64,000 nt of DNA from Arthrobacter sp. Soil764 (GTDB lineage Bacteria > Actinomycetota > Actinomycetes > Actinomycetales > Micrococcaceae). This document shows positions 9,380 through 18,669 of this stretch, in pieces (positions within the stretch are counted from its first letter, which is position 1; each line of letters starts with the position of its first letter). The stretch spans positions 32,516 to 96,515 of the forward strand of contig NZ_LMSI01000001.1 of assembly GCF_001428075.1 (NCBI RefSeq). Reading direction: 5' to 3'. The notes under the pieces were generated by a model. The model was not told the DNA's origin. It made no database searches and saw nothing but the letters and a program-made list of their open reading frames with translations. The position numbers and the translations under genes are program-made.

Positions 9380-10294
9380 CTACCCCTTGCTGGAACCAAG
9401 TGTCAGGCCCGCAACAAACTGCCGTTGCAGGAGCAGGTAGATGACCAGGGTGGGAATGACGGTGATGACCGCTCCCGCGGCAAGGAGGTTGTAGTTGCTC
9501 AGGAACTGTCCCTGCAGGTTGTTGATCGCGGTGGTGATGGGGAGCCGGTTGCCGCTCTGGATGAAGAGGAGCGGCCAGAAGTAGTCGTTGTAGATGAAGA
9601 TGACCTCAAGCGTGGCCAACGCGGCGAACGCGGGCCTGCACAAGGGCATGATGATCTCCCGGTACTGCCGCCAGATGCCCGCGCCGTCCACCAGCGCAGC
9701 CTCGGTCAGGTCTGCGGAGAGTGCCTTCATGTAGTTGGAGAGCACGAAGGTGCAGAACCCCATTTGGAACCCGATGTGGATGGCGATCACCACGATGTAG
9801 GTATTGAGCAGGTTGCCGGAGTCGCTGAACGAATAGGGCACCTCCAGGTGTTTGGCCATCTCGAACAGGGGTGCCGCCAGGACCTGCGGGGGCAGCAGGT
9901 TGCCGGCGGTGAACATGATCAGCAGGGTGATGTTGAATTTCCAGTTCACCCGGCTGACGGCGAACGCCATCAGGGAGGCAAGGAACAGCGTCAGCAGGAC
10001 GGAGGGGACAGTGATGATGACCGAGTTCCAAAAATAGGTGGCGAACCCGCCCTGGGTCCAGGCCTGGACGAAGTTGTCGAAGTTGAACTCCCCGGCCACG
10101 CTGAAGTAGCCATGCTCGTTGGTGGAGGCCACCGGCCGGAGCGCGGTGAAGAGGGCCCAGCCCAACGGAACCAGCCACATGACGGCCATGGCCGCAAGGA
10201 AGATGTGTGTCCCGTAATGGCGTTTGGGCCGGCTGCCGGAGCGGGACTGGTTGGCGGTGGCGTTCCCGGCGGCGCGGGCAGCGGCAATGCTCAT
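9380..10294 (-). CDS. Sugar ABC transporter permease, MalG type
   Basis: Membrane subunit of 304 residues for the second importer. A basic leader (PKRHYGTHIF) precedes the first helix, and there are about six helices. The EAA-type loop is TEAALVDGAGIWRQYREIIMP. The open frame extends much further upstream, but the true start is the ATG at 10292-10294: it overlaps the stop of the preceding permease in an ATGA arrangement and gives the normal family N-terminus. The ligand is unknown. Confidence 0.92.
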   Translation of the reverse strand: MSIAAARAAGNATANQSRSGSRPKRHYGTHIFLAAMAVMWLVPLGWALFTALRPVASTNEHGYFSVAGEFNFDNFVQAWTQGGFATYFWNSVIITVPSVLLTLFLASLMAFAVSRVNWKFNITLLIMFTAGNLLPPQVLAAPLFEMAKHLEVPYSFSDSGNLLNTYIVVIAIHIGFQMGFCTFVLSNYMKALSADLTEAALVDGAGIWRQYREIIMPLCRPAFAALATLEVIFIYNDYFWPLLFIQSGNRLPITTAINNLQGQFLSNYNLLAAGAVITVIPTLVIYLLLQRQFVAGLTLGSSKG

Positions 10295-11256
10295 GCTTGG
10301 TTCTCCTTGCCGAAGGTGCGGCTGAGGTAGAAGACGATGGGAACAAGCGAGATGACCAGCAGCACCACCGCCAGGGCAGATCCGACGCCGATCACCTGGC
10401 CCTCGCCCACCAGGTTCTGGATCACCAGGGCACTGAGCATTTCCAGGCCGTTGGTGCCGCGGTTGATGACGTAGACGACGTCGAAGGCGCGGAGGGACTC
10501 GATGATGGTGATCACCACGATGACGATGTTGATGGGGCGCATGGCCGGGAAGACCACACGGAAGAAGGTCTGGACGGCGCTGGCGCCGTCGATGGCCGCA
10601 GCTTCCTTCAGGCTCGGGTCCACGCCCTTCAGGCCGGCCAGGTACAGCAGCATGACGTAGCCGGCATGCCGCCAGGTGGCGGCGATCATTGCCGCCCACA
10701 TGTTGACCGACGAGTCTCCGAACCAGTCCACTGCCTTCGGTGTGCCGGCCGTGCCCAGGAGGAAATTCAGGAGCCCGTTGTCCCGCTGGTAGAACAGCTG
10801 CCAGATGATGCCGATCAGGGCGAGGGACAGCATGACGGGGGCGAAGAAGATGCTTTGGTAGATCTTGCTGCCGCGGATGTTCTGGTCCAGGAGCACGGCC
10901 AGCAACAGGCCCAGCGGCGTGGCGATCAGTGCCAGGAACAGGAGCCACAGCAGGTTGTGCTGGACCGCGGGCCAGAACGGCGGGTAGTCCTGGGAGATGA
11001 ATTGGTAGTTTTCGCCTCCCGCCGGACGGATGTCCGCCAGGTCCAGCCCGTTCCAGCGGGTGAAGCTGAGTCCCACGGACATCAGCGTGGGCAGCCAAAC
11101 GAGGGCCAGTTCGATCAGGGTGGGGATGCCCACCATCAGGGACAGGACCAGTTTGTCCCGCCCGGACAAACGGCGGACACGGCCGCTTTTGGCGGGCCGG
11201 GAGCCGGCGGGTTCCCGCGCTTCCGGCGGGATCAGTTCTTGTGCAGTGCTGCTCAT
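10291..11256 (-). CDS. Sugar ABC transporter permease, MalF type
   Basis: A 321-residue permease with a cytoplasmic N-terminus rich in Arg/Lys (KSGRVRRLSGRDK), about six helices and the EAA loop LKEAAAIDGASAVQTFFRVVFP. It is translationally coupled to the MalG-type permease by a 4-nt overlap and follows the binding protein after a 106-nt gap that holds a strong hairpin. No sugar-degrading enzyme is present in this operon, so the substrate cannot be assigned. Confidence 0.92.
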   Translation of the reverse strand: MSSTAQELIPPEAREPAGSRPAKSGRVRRLSGRDKLVLSLMVGIPTLIELALVWLPTLMSVGLSFTRWNGLDLADIRPAGGENYQFISQDYPPFWPAVQHNLLWLLFLALIATPLGLLLAVLLDQNIRGSKIYQSIFFAPVMLSLALIGIIWQLFYQRDNGLLNFLLGTAGTPKAVDWFGDSSVNMWAAMIAATWRHAGYVMLLYLAGLKGVDPSLKEAAAIDGASAVQTFFRVVFPAMRPINIVIVVITIIESLRAFDVVYVINRGTNGLEMLSALVIQNLVGEGQVIGVGSALAVVLLVISLVPIVFYLSRTFGKENQA

Positions 11257-11295
11257 GGAAATCTTTCCCTAGCTGGGGCCTGGTGCAGGTGGGGA

Positions 11296-11331
11296 AGGAC
11301 GACGGCGGAAGTCTCCTGCCGCCGTCGTCCT
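11296..11331 (-). terminator. Intra-operon hairpin between binding protein and permeases
   Basis: A perfect 13-bp GC-rich stem (11296-11308 with 11319-11331) with a 10-nt loop lies just past the binding-protein stop. The position suits partial termination or mRNA 3'-end stabilisation, giving more binding protein than permease. Confidence 0.6.
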
Positions 11332-11362
11332 GCCTTTGACGGGACTACTGCGCTGTGTTCAA

Positions 11363-12673
11363 TTACTGCGCTGCGTAAAGGGTTTTGGCCTGCGCCTCAA
11401 GGTTCTTGACATCGACGCTGCCGTCCTTGATGAAGCTCTGCAGGGCAGGGATCATCACGTTGTTGGCCATGGCCGGCAACGCGTCGCGGTCAAAGAACTG
11501 GCTGATGTACTTGGCGCCCTTGATGGTGTCCGCGCACTTCTTGTTGAGCGGCGTGAACTTTGAGGTGTCCGCACCCTTGGCCGTTGCGATGTTCGAGTTG
11601 TCCACCTTGGCATAAGCGTCCTGGGCCTCGGGCGTGCCGAGGAACGCCAGGAAGTCCCGGGCGGCCTTGTTCTCGCCGCCCTTTTTCGAGAGCAGCAGGC
11701 CGTCGATGGGTGCCTCCACCGCGTCCCGCCCTTCCATCGCGATTTCCGGGAAGGCGAAGAAATCGATGTCGTCCAGTACCGCGGGGTCGGTGAACTGCTG
11801 GGTGACGAAGGAACCAAGGAGGTACATGCCGGTCTTCTTCGCTTCCAGGGCTTTGGCGGCGTCCTGCCAGGTCTGGCCAAGCGCCGCGGGGTCCTGGAAC
11901 GGCAGGAGCGCCTTCCAGGTGTCAAAGACGGCACTGACCTTCTGCTGGTCCCAGGATTCCTTGTGGGCGCAGAGGTCCACGTGGAACTGGTAGCCGTTCA
12001 GCCGCATGTTCAGGTAGTCGAACGTCCCCATGGCCGGCCAGCCGTCCTTGTCCGCAAAGCCGATGGGAATGATGCCGTCGGCCTTCATTTTGGCGGCGAG
12101 CGACTTCAGCGCATCAAAGGTTTCGGGGACTTGGTAGCCCTTTTCTGCCCACAGGCTCTTCCGGTAGAAGAATCCCCACGGGTAGTTGTAGTTGGGCACG
12201 AAATACATTTTGCCGTCCGGACCGGTGGAGGCTTTCTTCAGCGCATCGGAGTAGTTGCCGCCAATGGTCTGCCAGACGTCGTCAATGGGCGCGAGCAGTC
12301 CCTTCCCCGCGTAGTACTGCATGCGGTAGCCGGCGAACCAGGTGAAGGCATCATCCGGTGAACCCTGCAGGTACGAATTGATCTTGTTCTGGAAATCGTT
12401 GTGGGGCACAACGTTGGTGGTGACCTTCTTGCCGGTCTTTGCCGTGAAGGCATCCGTGACGGCCTGGTACGCACGCTTGGGAACATCATCCGAAGAACCT
12501 GAACCAAACGTCAGTCCGGAGGAATCGGAGCCGGTTGCCGACGGTCCGCTGCCGCCGGTACATGCTGCCAGGAACGGGATGCCGGCCAGGCCGGCAGCCC
12601 CCACGCCGACTGTCTTGAGGATGGTCCGTCTGCTTGGAAATGCAGTTGCCGACGCATCGAACTTTGAAGCCAT
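11363..12673 (-). CDS. Sugar ABC transporter substrate-binding lipoprotein, probably Tat-exported
   Basis: A 436-residue extracellular binding protein. The N-terminus carries twin arginines (PSRRTILK, Arg15-Arg16), a hydrophobic stretch and a lipobox FLAAC (Cys38), so export by the Tat route followed by lipidation is likely. That differs from the Sec-type lipoproteins at 2826-4166 and 56662-57957. The mature part has the family-1 fold, including a WFAGYRMQYYAGKGLL segment and a C-terminal coiled tail. It heads the operon binding protein, permease, permease, DeoR regulator. A CRP/GlxR-like palindrome lies 25 nt upstream of the start codon. Confidence 0.9.
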   Translation of the reverse strand: MASKFDASATAFPSRRTILKTVGVGAAGLAGIPFLAACTGGSGPSATGSDSSGLTFGSGSSDDVPKRAYQAVTDAFTAKTGKKVTTNVVPHNDFQNKINSYLQGSPDDAFTWFAGYRMQYYAGKGLLAPIDDVWQTIGGNYSDALKKASTGPDGKMYFVPNYNYPWGFFYRKSLWAEKGYQVPETFDALKSLAAKMKADGIIPIGFADKDGWPAMGTFDYLNMRLNGYQFHVDLCAHKESWDQQKVSAVFDTWKALLPFQDPAALGQTWQDAAKALEAKKTGMYLLGSFVTQQFTDPAVLDDIDFFAFPEIAMEGRDAVEAPIDGLLLSKKGGENKAARDFLAFLGTPEAQDAYAKVDNSNIATAKGADTSKFTPLNKKCADTIKGAKYISQFFDRDALPAMANNVMIPALQSFIKDGSVDVKNLEAQAKTLYAAQ

Positions 12674-12698
12674 GTTCTCTCCCTTGAAAAATAGCCGG

Positions 12699-12727
12699 TG
12701 TGAGGCACCTCACATATGCTGACTATA
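12699..12727 (-). promoter_or_regulatory. CRP/GlxR-like box and -10 element upstream of the importer operon
   Basis: TGTGAGGCACCTCACA (12699-12714) has perfect 7-nt arms and matches the TGTGA-N6-TCACA consensus of CRP/GlxR sites. A TATAGT -10 box on the minus strand is at 12722-12727, with only a weak -35 (TTCCAT). The expected transcription start falls at the edge of the box, which would make bound protein a repressor. Promoter position is inferred. Confidence 0.55.
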
Positions 12728-12804
12728 ATCTTGCAAAAGCGAACATGGAAGAACTTTAAATAACAGTTTCACCACTGGCGTCGTTTGAATCGTCACAACG
12801 CAGG

Positions 12805-12847
12805 AATGGCCCCGCTTTCCCGCGATGACGCGGGAAACGGGGCCATT
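12805..12847 (-). terminator. Terminator hairpin downstream of acs
   Basis: A long stem of about 19 bp with one bulged base (12805-12824 with 12829-12847) and a 4-nt loop, beginning 31 nt past the acs stop codon. The stem contains CCCCGC and its complement. No U tract follows, which is common in high-GC actinobacteria. Confidence 0.7.
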
Positions 12848-12878
12848 CAGTGGTCCGGGGAGAGATGCTAAGCCACTG

Positions 12879-14900
12879 TTACTTTCTGAGCGACTGGGCA
12901 ATCTGCTGCATGATCGTGGGATCGGACAACGTGGTGGCGTCACCCGGATCGCGGCCCTCGGCCACGTCCTTGAGAAGTCGGCGCATGATCTTGCCGGACC
13001 GGGTCTTGGGCAGCTCCGGCACCACCAGGATGTTCTTGGGCTTGGCGATGGGCCCGATCTCCTTGCCCACATGGTTGCGCAGTTCCTGGACGGTGGCGTC
13101 ACCGTTGTTCACCGCATCGCCACGGAGGATGACGAACGCCACCACGGCCTGCCCGGTGGTTTCGTCCGTGGCGCCCACGACGGCAGCCTCCGCCACGGCG
13201 GGGTGGGAGACCAGGGCGGATTCGATTTCGGTGGTGGAGAGCCGGTGTCCGGAGACGTTCATGACATCGTCCACGCGGCCCAGCAGCCAGATGTCGCCGT
13301 CTTCGTCCTTCTTGGCCCCGTCGCCGGCGAAGTACATGTTTTCGAAGCGGGACCAGTAGGTGTCCTTGAACCGCTGCGGGTCACCCCAGATGCCGCGCAG
13401 CATAGCCGGCCACGGTTCGCGGATGACCAGGAAGCCGCCGTGGCCGTTGGGGACCGATTCGCCCATCTCATCCACTACGTCCACAGCAATGCCGGGCAGC
13501 GGAACCTGCGCCGAACCGGGCTTGGTGGCGGTGACGCCGGGGAGCGGGGCGATCATCTGCGCGCCGGTTTCGGTCTGCCACCAGGTGTCCACGATGGGTG
13601 CCTTGTCGCCGCCGATCACCTTGCGGTACCACATCCAGGCCTCGGGGTTGATGGGCTCGCCCACCGAACCCAGCACCCGCAGGGAGGAGAGGTCGTACTT
13701 CGCCGGGATTTCCGCGCCCCACTTCATGAAGGTGCGGATGGCGGTGGGGGCGGTGTAGAGGATGGAAACCTTGTACTTTTCCACGATCTCCCACCAGCGG
13801 CCCTGGTGCGGGGAGTCCGGGGTGCCTTCGTACATGACCTGCGTTGCCCCGTTGATGAGCGGCGCGTAGGCGACGTAGGAATGGCCGGTGACCCAGCCGA
13901 CGTCGGCCGTGCACCAGTACACGTCCGTTTCCGGATGCAGGTCAAAGACAGCCCTGTGGGTGTAGGCGGTCTGGGTGAGGTAGCCGCCGGTGGTGTGCAG
14001 GATGCCCTTGGGCTTCCCGGTGGTGCCCGAGGTGTACAGGATGTACAGGGGGTGCTCCGAATCGTGGCCCACGGCAGTGTGCTCGGCGGAGGCGGCCTCC
14101 ACCGTGTCCGCCCACCAGTGGTCACGGCCTTCCGTCCAGTCCACGTCCTGGCCGTTGCGCTTGACCACCACCACGTTCTGTACCGTGTGGCCGTCGTGGG
14201 CCAGGGCATCGTCAACGGCCGGCTTCAGCGGGCTGGGCTTGCCGCGGCGGTAGGTGCCGTCGGCAGTGACAACGAGCTTGGCTTCGGCGTCATCGATCCG
14301 TGACCGGAGTGCGTCGGCGGAGAACCCGCCGAAGACGACGGAGTGGACCGCGCCGATCCGTGCGCAGGCCAGCAAGGTGATGACGGCTTCCGGGATCATG
14401 GGCAGGTATACGGCAACCCGATCACCCTTGGCCACGCCCAGGGACTCGAAAGCGTTGGCGGCCTTCTTCACTTCTTCGGTCAGTTGGGCGTACGTGTAGG
14501 TGCGGGTGTCGCCGGGCTCGCCCTCGAAGTAAATGGCCACGCGGTCGCCTTTGCCGGCCTCGACATGCCGGTCCAGGGCATTGTAGGCAGCGTTGAGCTC
14601 ACCTCCCACGAACCACTTGGCGAACGGCGGGTCCGACCAGTCCAAGGCCTGCGTGAAGTCCTTGCTCCAGGTCAGCAGTTCCCGTGCCTTCTTGGCCCAG
14701 AAGGCCGGCCGGTCCGCATTCGCCTCGTCGTACTCGGCTGCGGTGACAACGGCGTCGGCAGCGAATTCAGCGGAGGGCGGGAAAGCCCGGGTCTCATTGA
14801 GCAGGTTCTCGAAGGCGTCGCCCTGATGGCCTTCCTGTCCTTCCGGCTGGGCCGAAGCGGACGGAACGGTGGCCGTGGAGCTGGGGGTGTCCTGGGACAT
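12879..14900 (-). CDS. acs: Acetyl-CoA synthetase
   Basis: Activates acetate to acetyl-CoA through acetyl-AMP. It has 673 residues, close to the usual 650. Motifs of the ANL adenylate-forming family are all present: [18 protein letters not shown], the hinge [20 protein letters not shown], and [11 protein letters not shown], whose Lys is the residue controlled by acetylation in this family. The start ATG at 14900 (MSQDTPSS) has a GAGG Shine-Dalgarno; in-frame ATGs upstream lack one. It is transcribed alone and ends at a hairpin. A CRP-like site lies about 150 nt upstream. An AcuC-type deacetylase, a known regulator of Acs in other bacteria, is encoded at 40832. Confidence 0.96.
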   Translation of the reverse strand: MSQDTPSSTATVPSASAQPEGQEGHQGDAFENLLNETRAFPPSAEFAADAVVTAAEYDEANADRPAFWAKKARELLTWSKDFTQALDWSDPPFAKWFVGGELNAAYNALDRHVEAGKGDRVAIYFEGEPGDTRTYTYAQLTEEVKKAANAFESLGVAKGDRVAVYLPMIPEAVITLLACARIGAVHSVVFGGFSADALRSRIDDAEAKLVVTADGTYRRGKPSPLKPAVDDALAHDGHTVQNVVVVKRNGQDVDWTEGRDHWWADTVEAASAEHTAVGHDSEHPLYILYTSGTTGKPKGILHTTGGYLTQTAYTHRAVFDLHPETDVYWCTADVGWVTGHSYVAYAPLINGATQVMYEGTPDSPHQGRWWEIVEKYKVSILYTAPTAIRTFMKWGAEIPAKYDLSSLRVLGSVGEPINPEAWMWYRKVIGGDKAPIVDTWWQTETGAQMIAPLPGVTATKPGSAQVPLPGIAVDVVDEMGESVPNGHGGFLVIREPWPAMLRGIWGDPQRFKDTYWSRFENMYFAGDGAKKDEDGDIWLLGRVDDVMNVSGHRLSTTEIESALVSHPAVAEAAVVGATDETTGQAVVAFVILRGDAVNNGDATVQELRNHVGKEIGPIAKPKNILVVPELPKTRSGKIMRRLLKDVAEGRDPGDATTLSDPTIMQQIAQSLRK

Positions 14901-15046
14901 GTGAACCTCATCATTCATCGATCTTCGCCGCGCGGGACGCCGCCACCGCATGGCCCGCCGTTCGCACGGCACTGGGCTTCAGTCGGGGCGGCATACCGCA
15001 AAGAGCTGTTCCGCAATCAAGCCTAATGCTTCCCGCGCATCGGCTG

Positions 15047-15060
15047 TGTGCGGCGTCACA
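15047..15060. promoter_or_regulatory. CRP/GlxR-like site in the acs / membrane-protein intergenic region
   Basis: TGTGCGGCGTCACA matches the TGTG-N6-CACA core of CRP/GlxR sites. It lies in the 407-nt divergent gap 14901-15307. Acetate-activation genes are common targets of this regulator in actinobacteria. The gap also holds a TTGACT (15160-15165) that could be a -35 element for the rightward gene, with no convincing -10. I see nothing else in it. Confidence 0.45.
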
Positions 15061-15307
15061 TGCACCACCGCGAGCGGCATTTTTTATGCGGTGAATGGCG
15101 TCTGCATGACTCGCCCGGCACCCGTGGAGACCTGCTCCAGCTAGTGATCGGCTTGGCCGTTGACTAGGCTGAGATGGAATTGTGACTTCACTTCGGACCG
15201 CGCCGGCGGGGTGCACACAGTGCCTTGCCGGGCCCGGACCGCATGTCAAGACGGCACAGTTTTCGGGTCCGGACCGGTCCCGGTGCCGCCACGCTAAGGA
15301 GAGCAGA

Positions 15308-16783
15308 ATGAACCAGCAGAGCTACGGCCAGCGAACGGGCCCGGACACCAAGGCGGAAACCGGAGGATCCGGATCCGCCCTGGGAGGACCAGGGCACGCG
15401 ACACCGGCCGGCAACGACGCCAAGGGGCAGTCTGCAGGGCAGAAGGCCGCCTCCGCAAAGATCGACCCGAACGCCAACCAGGCCGTGCTTGGACCGTTCA
15501 CCGTGCGGGACCTGGCCGTCTTCGCCGCCACCCTGGTTCTGTTCGTCGCATCCCTGCTTCCCCTCTTCGGCGCCAGGTACAACCTGTGGAACCTGAACAA
15601 CCTGTTCTTCCTGGGACTGGGCATCATCCTGCCGCTGATTGCCAGCGCACTGTTCGCCGCCCGCCGCCTGGCACCCGCCACCAGGATCCGGGTGGGTTCG
15701 CTCTCGATCGACCAGTTCGCCTCCGTGGTGGCCTCCTTCGCCCTTGCCTTCTTCTTCCTGTCGGTTGCAGGCGGGTACGCCACCAGCCTGCTGGTGGGCC
15801 TGATCGGCGCGCTCATCCTCTTCGCCGCCACCGTGTTGGGCCGCTTCCTGCCGTACCTTTCGGCGGACTTCAAGGACCGGCCGGAATCGCCGGCCCACAT
15901 CGTGGCACGTGAGGCCGCGGTTCCGGCCCGGAAGCCGCGGACCCCCAAAGCTCCCAAGCCCGGGTCCGGCTCCAACCAGTCCGGCTCCAACCAGTCAAAG
16001 GGCGGCTTCAAGGGCGGCGCCCTGTTCGGTGGCGCCGGTGCAGGTTCCTCCGCAGTCCAGCCGGGATCTTCCAGCCCCAGCCATGAGCCGGCGCGTTCCG
16101 CTCACATGCCCGCTACCGCTGCCGTCCCCGTGACGAATCCCCGGGGTGCCACTGCGGGAGCCGCCGCGGCGGGAACCCCCGGCGCAGGAGCCGCCGGCGC
16201 GGGAGCTGCCAGTGCGGGAACCGGCGCGGCAGCTGCCGGGGCCGGCACCGTCCCGGCGGGAGCGGGAGCGGGAGCGGGAGCGGGAGCGACCCCCTCAGTT
16301 TCCGCGCCAACCGCGCCCGTATCAACGGCTCCCGAAGTCTCCGACCAGGAAGCCGGCACGCCGCATGCCGACGCCGGCCCGCCCACCCAGGCAGCCGACG
16401 TCGTCCGCCCTGGCCCAACCCCGGCAGCGGAGGAGACGCAGCACGCGGCAGCCCCTGCAGCCGGCGCTCCACAGGCGGCATGGGAACCGCCGGCCGCCAC
16501 CGCCGTGCACCAGCAGGTCCGGGCGGAGCAGCCGATCGGGGCAACGGTGGATCCGTCCATCCGCCACGATGAAGCTGACGGGCAGCCGATCCATGAGGCG
16601 TTCTGGTTCGCCGTCGCCCAGCACCGCACGGCCTATGACCCGCGGACGGGCGCGCCTGCGTTCGTGATCGAACCAGGCGGATGGGTGCTGGCACTTGAGG
16701 ACCGGGGTCACGAATTCCTGGTCCAGCACACCGACGGGCGGCTGGGCGTCCTGCGCGACCTCAGCAACATCGAGCGCGGCTGA
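15308..16783 (+). CDS. Four-helix membrane protein with Ala/Gly/Pro-rich tail, function unknown
   Basis: A 491-residue protein I cannot assign to a named family. A hydrophilic N-terminus of about 60 residues is followed by four predicted membrane helices (about 67-185), a basic linker ([14 protein letters not shown]), about 190 residues of Ala/Gly/Pro-rich low complexity, and a compact C-terminal domain of about 60 residues (from [11 protein letters not shown] to the end) with a strand-rich look. The ATG at 15308 has an AAGGAGAG Shine-Dalgarno. A run of five GGGAGC hexamers (16258-16287) encodes AGAGAGAGAG and could slip. It is followed 5 nt later by nth on the same strand. The C-terminal domain is probably cytoplasmic and may be the functional part. 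Confidence 0.75.
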   Translation: MNQQSYGQRTGPDTKAETGGSGSALGGPGHATPAGNDAKGQSAGQKAASAKIDPNANQAVLGPFTVRDLAVFAATLVLFVASLLPLFGARYNLWNLNNLFFLGLGIILPLIASALFAARRLAPATRIRVGSLSIDQFASVVASFALAFFFLSVAGGYATSLLVGLIGALILFAATVLGRFLPYLSADFKDRPESPAHIVAREAAVPARKPRTPKAPKPGSGSNQSGSNQSKGGFKGGALFGGAGAGSSAVQPGSSSPSHEPARSAHMPATAAVPVTNPRGATAGAAAAGTPGAGAAGAGAASAGTGAAAAGAGTVPAGAGAGAGAGATPSVSAPTAPVSTAPEVSDQEAGTPHADAGPPTQAADVVRPGPTPAAEETQHAAAPAAGAPQAAWEPPAATAVHQQVRAEQPIGATVDPSIRHDEADGQPIHEAFWFAVAQHRTAYDPRTGAPAFVIEPGGWVLALEDRGHEFLVQHTDGRLGVLRDLSNIERG

Positions 16784-16788
16784 CGCCG

Positions 16789-17622
16789 GTGGCAGGGCCC
16801 CGCAGCAAGACCGGGCAGGCCGCGGGCATGCCCCTGGTCTCGTCCGAATCCGTCCTGGCGCTGAAGCGGCGGGCACGGCGTATCCACCGGGCCCTCGCCG
16901 AAAAATATCCGTATGCCCACGCGGAACTGGACTTCCGCAACCCGTTCGAGCTGCTGGTGGCCACCGTGTTGTCCGCCCAGACCACCGACGTCACGGTCAA
17001 CCAGGTCACCAAAGTGCTGTTTGCGCGCTGGCCCAACGCCCGGGCGCTGGCGGAGGCGGACCCCACGGAGCTGGAAACCATTCTCAAGCCCACCGGGTTC
17101 TTCCGCGCCAAGGCGAGTAACGTCCGTGCGCTGTGTACGCGCCTGGTGGACGACTTTGATGGTGAAGTCCCGGGGCGGATGGAGGATCTGGTCACCTTGC
17201 CCGGGGTGGGCCGCAAGACCGCCAACGTGGTGCTCGCCAACGCCTTCGGCATTCCGGGCATCTCCGTGGACACGCATTTCGCCCGGCTCGCGAAGCGGTT
17301 TGGCTGGACCCAGTCCGAGGACCCGGTGCAGATCGAACAGGACGTGGCGGAGCTGTTTGAGCGCAGGGACTGGACCATGCTGTCCCACCGGGTCATCTTC
17401 CACGGCCGCCGCGTCTGCCACGCCCGGAAGCCGGCCTGCGGGGCCTGTCCCGTGGCCAACTGGTGCCCCAGTTACGGGCTGGGGGAGACCGATCCCGTCA
17501 AAGCGGCCAAGCTGCTGAAATATGAACTTGCACCCGGCAGCGAGGCGCTGCTGGAGCAGTACCTGTCCGAACAGCACCGGGCCGCGGAGATTCGGATGGC
17601 TTCCCAGACGAGGGCTCCGTGA
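16789..17622 (+). CDS. nth: Endonuclease III (DNA glycosylase/AP lyase)
   Basis: Base-excision repair enzyme that removes oxidised pyrimidines and nicks at abasic sites. It has 277 residues. The helix-hairpin-helix [12 protein letters not shown] contains the catalytic Lys143; the catalytic Asp161 is in SVDTHFAR. A 4Fe-4S loop follows with Cys210, Cys217, Cys220 and Cys226 in the C-x6-C-x2-C-x5-C pattern. A GTG start at 16789 is used; an ATG at 16828 (MPLVSSES) would give a more typical length, and neither has a strong Shine-Dalgarno. Its stop overlaps the GTG of the NUDIX gene, a pairing common in actinobacteria. Confidence 0.95.
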   Translation: MAGPRSKTGQAAGMPLVSSESVLALKRRARRIHRALAEKYPYAHAELDFRNPFELLVATVLSAQTTDVTVNQVTKVLFARWPNARALAEADPTELETILKPTGFFRAKASNVRALCTRLVDDFDGEVPGRMEDLVTLPGVGRKTANVVLANAFGIPGISVDTHFARLAKRFGWTQSEDPVQIEQDVAELFERRDWTMLSHRVIFHGRRVCHARKPACGACPVANWCPSYGLGETDPVKAAKLLKYELAPGSEALLEQYLSEQHRAAEIRMASQTRAP

Positions 17623-18296
17623 GCGCACGCGAAGACCTGGCCGGCCTGGTCCGGCGGGCGGCATCCGGAACGGCCGGCCCGCCCGATCCGCGCTGGGCAG
17701 CGCTGACCGTGGACGCCGAGCGTGCCCGCAGGGCCGCCGTCCTGATGCTCTTCGGCGTGCTGGACGACGTCCCGGCCGCCTCCGGTAAGCCGCTGGCGCC
17801 CGCGGACCTGGACGTCCTGCTCCTGGAGCGCGCCCATACCCTGGGGTCCCATCCGGGGCAGGTGGCGTTTCCCGGCGGCAGCATCGACCGGGGCGAGACA
17901 CCCGTGGCCGCTGCGCTCCGGGAAGCCGAGGAGGAAACCGGACTGGACTCAGGCGGGGTGGAAGTCCTGGGCACGCTCCAGGACCTGGGCCTGGCCCACA
18001 GCAACTTCCTGGTGACGCCTGTGCTCGGGTGGTGGCATTCGCCGTCGCCAGTCCGGGTGGTTGATTACGGCGAGTCCGCACAGGTATTCCGCGTCCCGGT
18101 CAGGGACCTCCTGGACCCGGACAACAGGGTCATGGCCACCGTCCACCGGGCAGGCCGTACGTTCGACAGCCCTGCCTTCACGGTCAACGGCGTGGTGGTG
18201 TGGGGTTTCACGGGGATCGTGCTGAGCGGCCTCTTCGACCAGCTCGGCTGGTCTGTTCCGTGGGACCGCACCAGGCTGCACCCGATAGGGGTCTAA
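17619..18296 (+). CDS. NUDIX hydrolase, CoA pyrophosphatase type
   Basis: A 225-residue NUDIX enzyme, probably cleaving CoA or a related nucleoside diphosphate compound. The NUDIX box is complete (residues 86-110, [21 protein letters not shown] and following), with the metal-binding REAEEE glutamates. The preceding [13 protein letters not shown] segment is the form typical of CoA pyrophosphatases (NudL-like). The GTG start overlaps the nth stop by 4 nt, indicating translational coupling. It ends 3 nt before the convergent DUF1508 gene. Confidence 0.9.
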   Translation: MSAREDLAGLVRRAASGTAGPPDPRWAALTVDAERARRAAVLMLFGVLDDVPAASGKPLAPADLDVLLLERAHTLGSHPGQVAFPGGSIDRGETPVAAALREAEEETGLDSGGVEVLGTLQDLGLAHSNFLVTPVLGWWHSPSPVRVVDYGESAQVFRVPVRDLLDPDNRVMATVHRAGRTFDSPAFTVNGVVVWGFTGIVLSGLFDQLGWSVPWDRTRLHPIGV

Positions 18297-18299
18297 TTT

Positions 18300-18491
18300 T
18301 CAGGCCTGCTGCTGGCGCAAATCCACCACGATGCCGGTGGCGGCATTCTCGCGCATGGCCTTGATCCCGTCGCGGAGCATGCTGAGGGATTTGAAGGTTG
18401 GTGACACCGCAACGATGTTGCCCTCGGCATCGGTGAGCCGCAACCGGTACGACTCGTCGCCTGCACGGTGTATTTCAAATCTTCCCGCCAT
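18300..18491 (-). CDS. YegP-like DUF1508 family small protein
   Basis: A 63-residue protein with the single DUF1508 repeat seen in YegP relatives: FEIHRAGDESYRLRLTDAEGNIVAVS, then a SLSMLRDGIKAMRENA helix. The biochemical role is unknown. The ATG at 18491 is preceded by a GGGAGG Shine-Dalgarno; an in-frame ATG at 18524 is less likely. It is monocistronic on the minus strand. The 178-nt gap upstream (18492-18669) contains its promoter region; I see a TATACT at 18584-18589 (minus strand) but no good -35. Confidence 0.75.
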   Translation of the reverse strand: MAGRFEIHRAGDESYRLRLTDAEGNIVAVSPTFKSLSMLRDGIKAMRENAATGIVVDLRQQQA

Positions 18492-18669
18492 GGACGGGGA
18501 CCTCCCTGGTATGCGTCGTTGCATCAGCGTGTGGACCGGTCTGCTTCAGTCGTCGCTTCGACTGTAACGTCCGTCACCGGGGGAGTATAGCTACCACCGG
18601 GTAGGTTACTTTTGCGTCGCCAAGGGTACTTCGCATTGTTGCAGGCAAGCATGGCTGGCCCCCGCCCCG

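Noticed and set aside
9380..11098. A single 572-residue open frame across two permease genes
   Set aside because: Its first half is an out-of-frame reading of the MalF-type permease; the true MalG-type gene starts at 10294 with an ATGA overlap.
12825..14303. A 492-codon plus-strand frame opposite acs
   Set aside because: Complement of a strongly conserved acs gene, rich in Gly/Arg/Asp/Val as expected of a shadow, and starts inside the acs terminator.
16258..16287. GGGAGC hexamer run considered as a CRISPR or VNTR locus
   Set aside because: Only five 6-nt units without spacers inside a coding low-complexity linker; kept only as a note on that gene.
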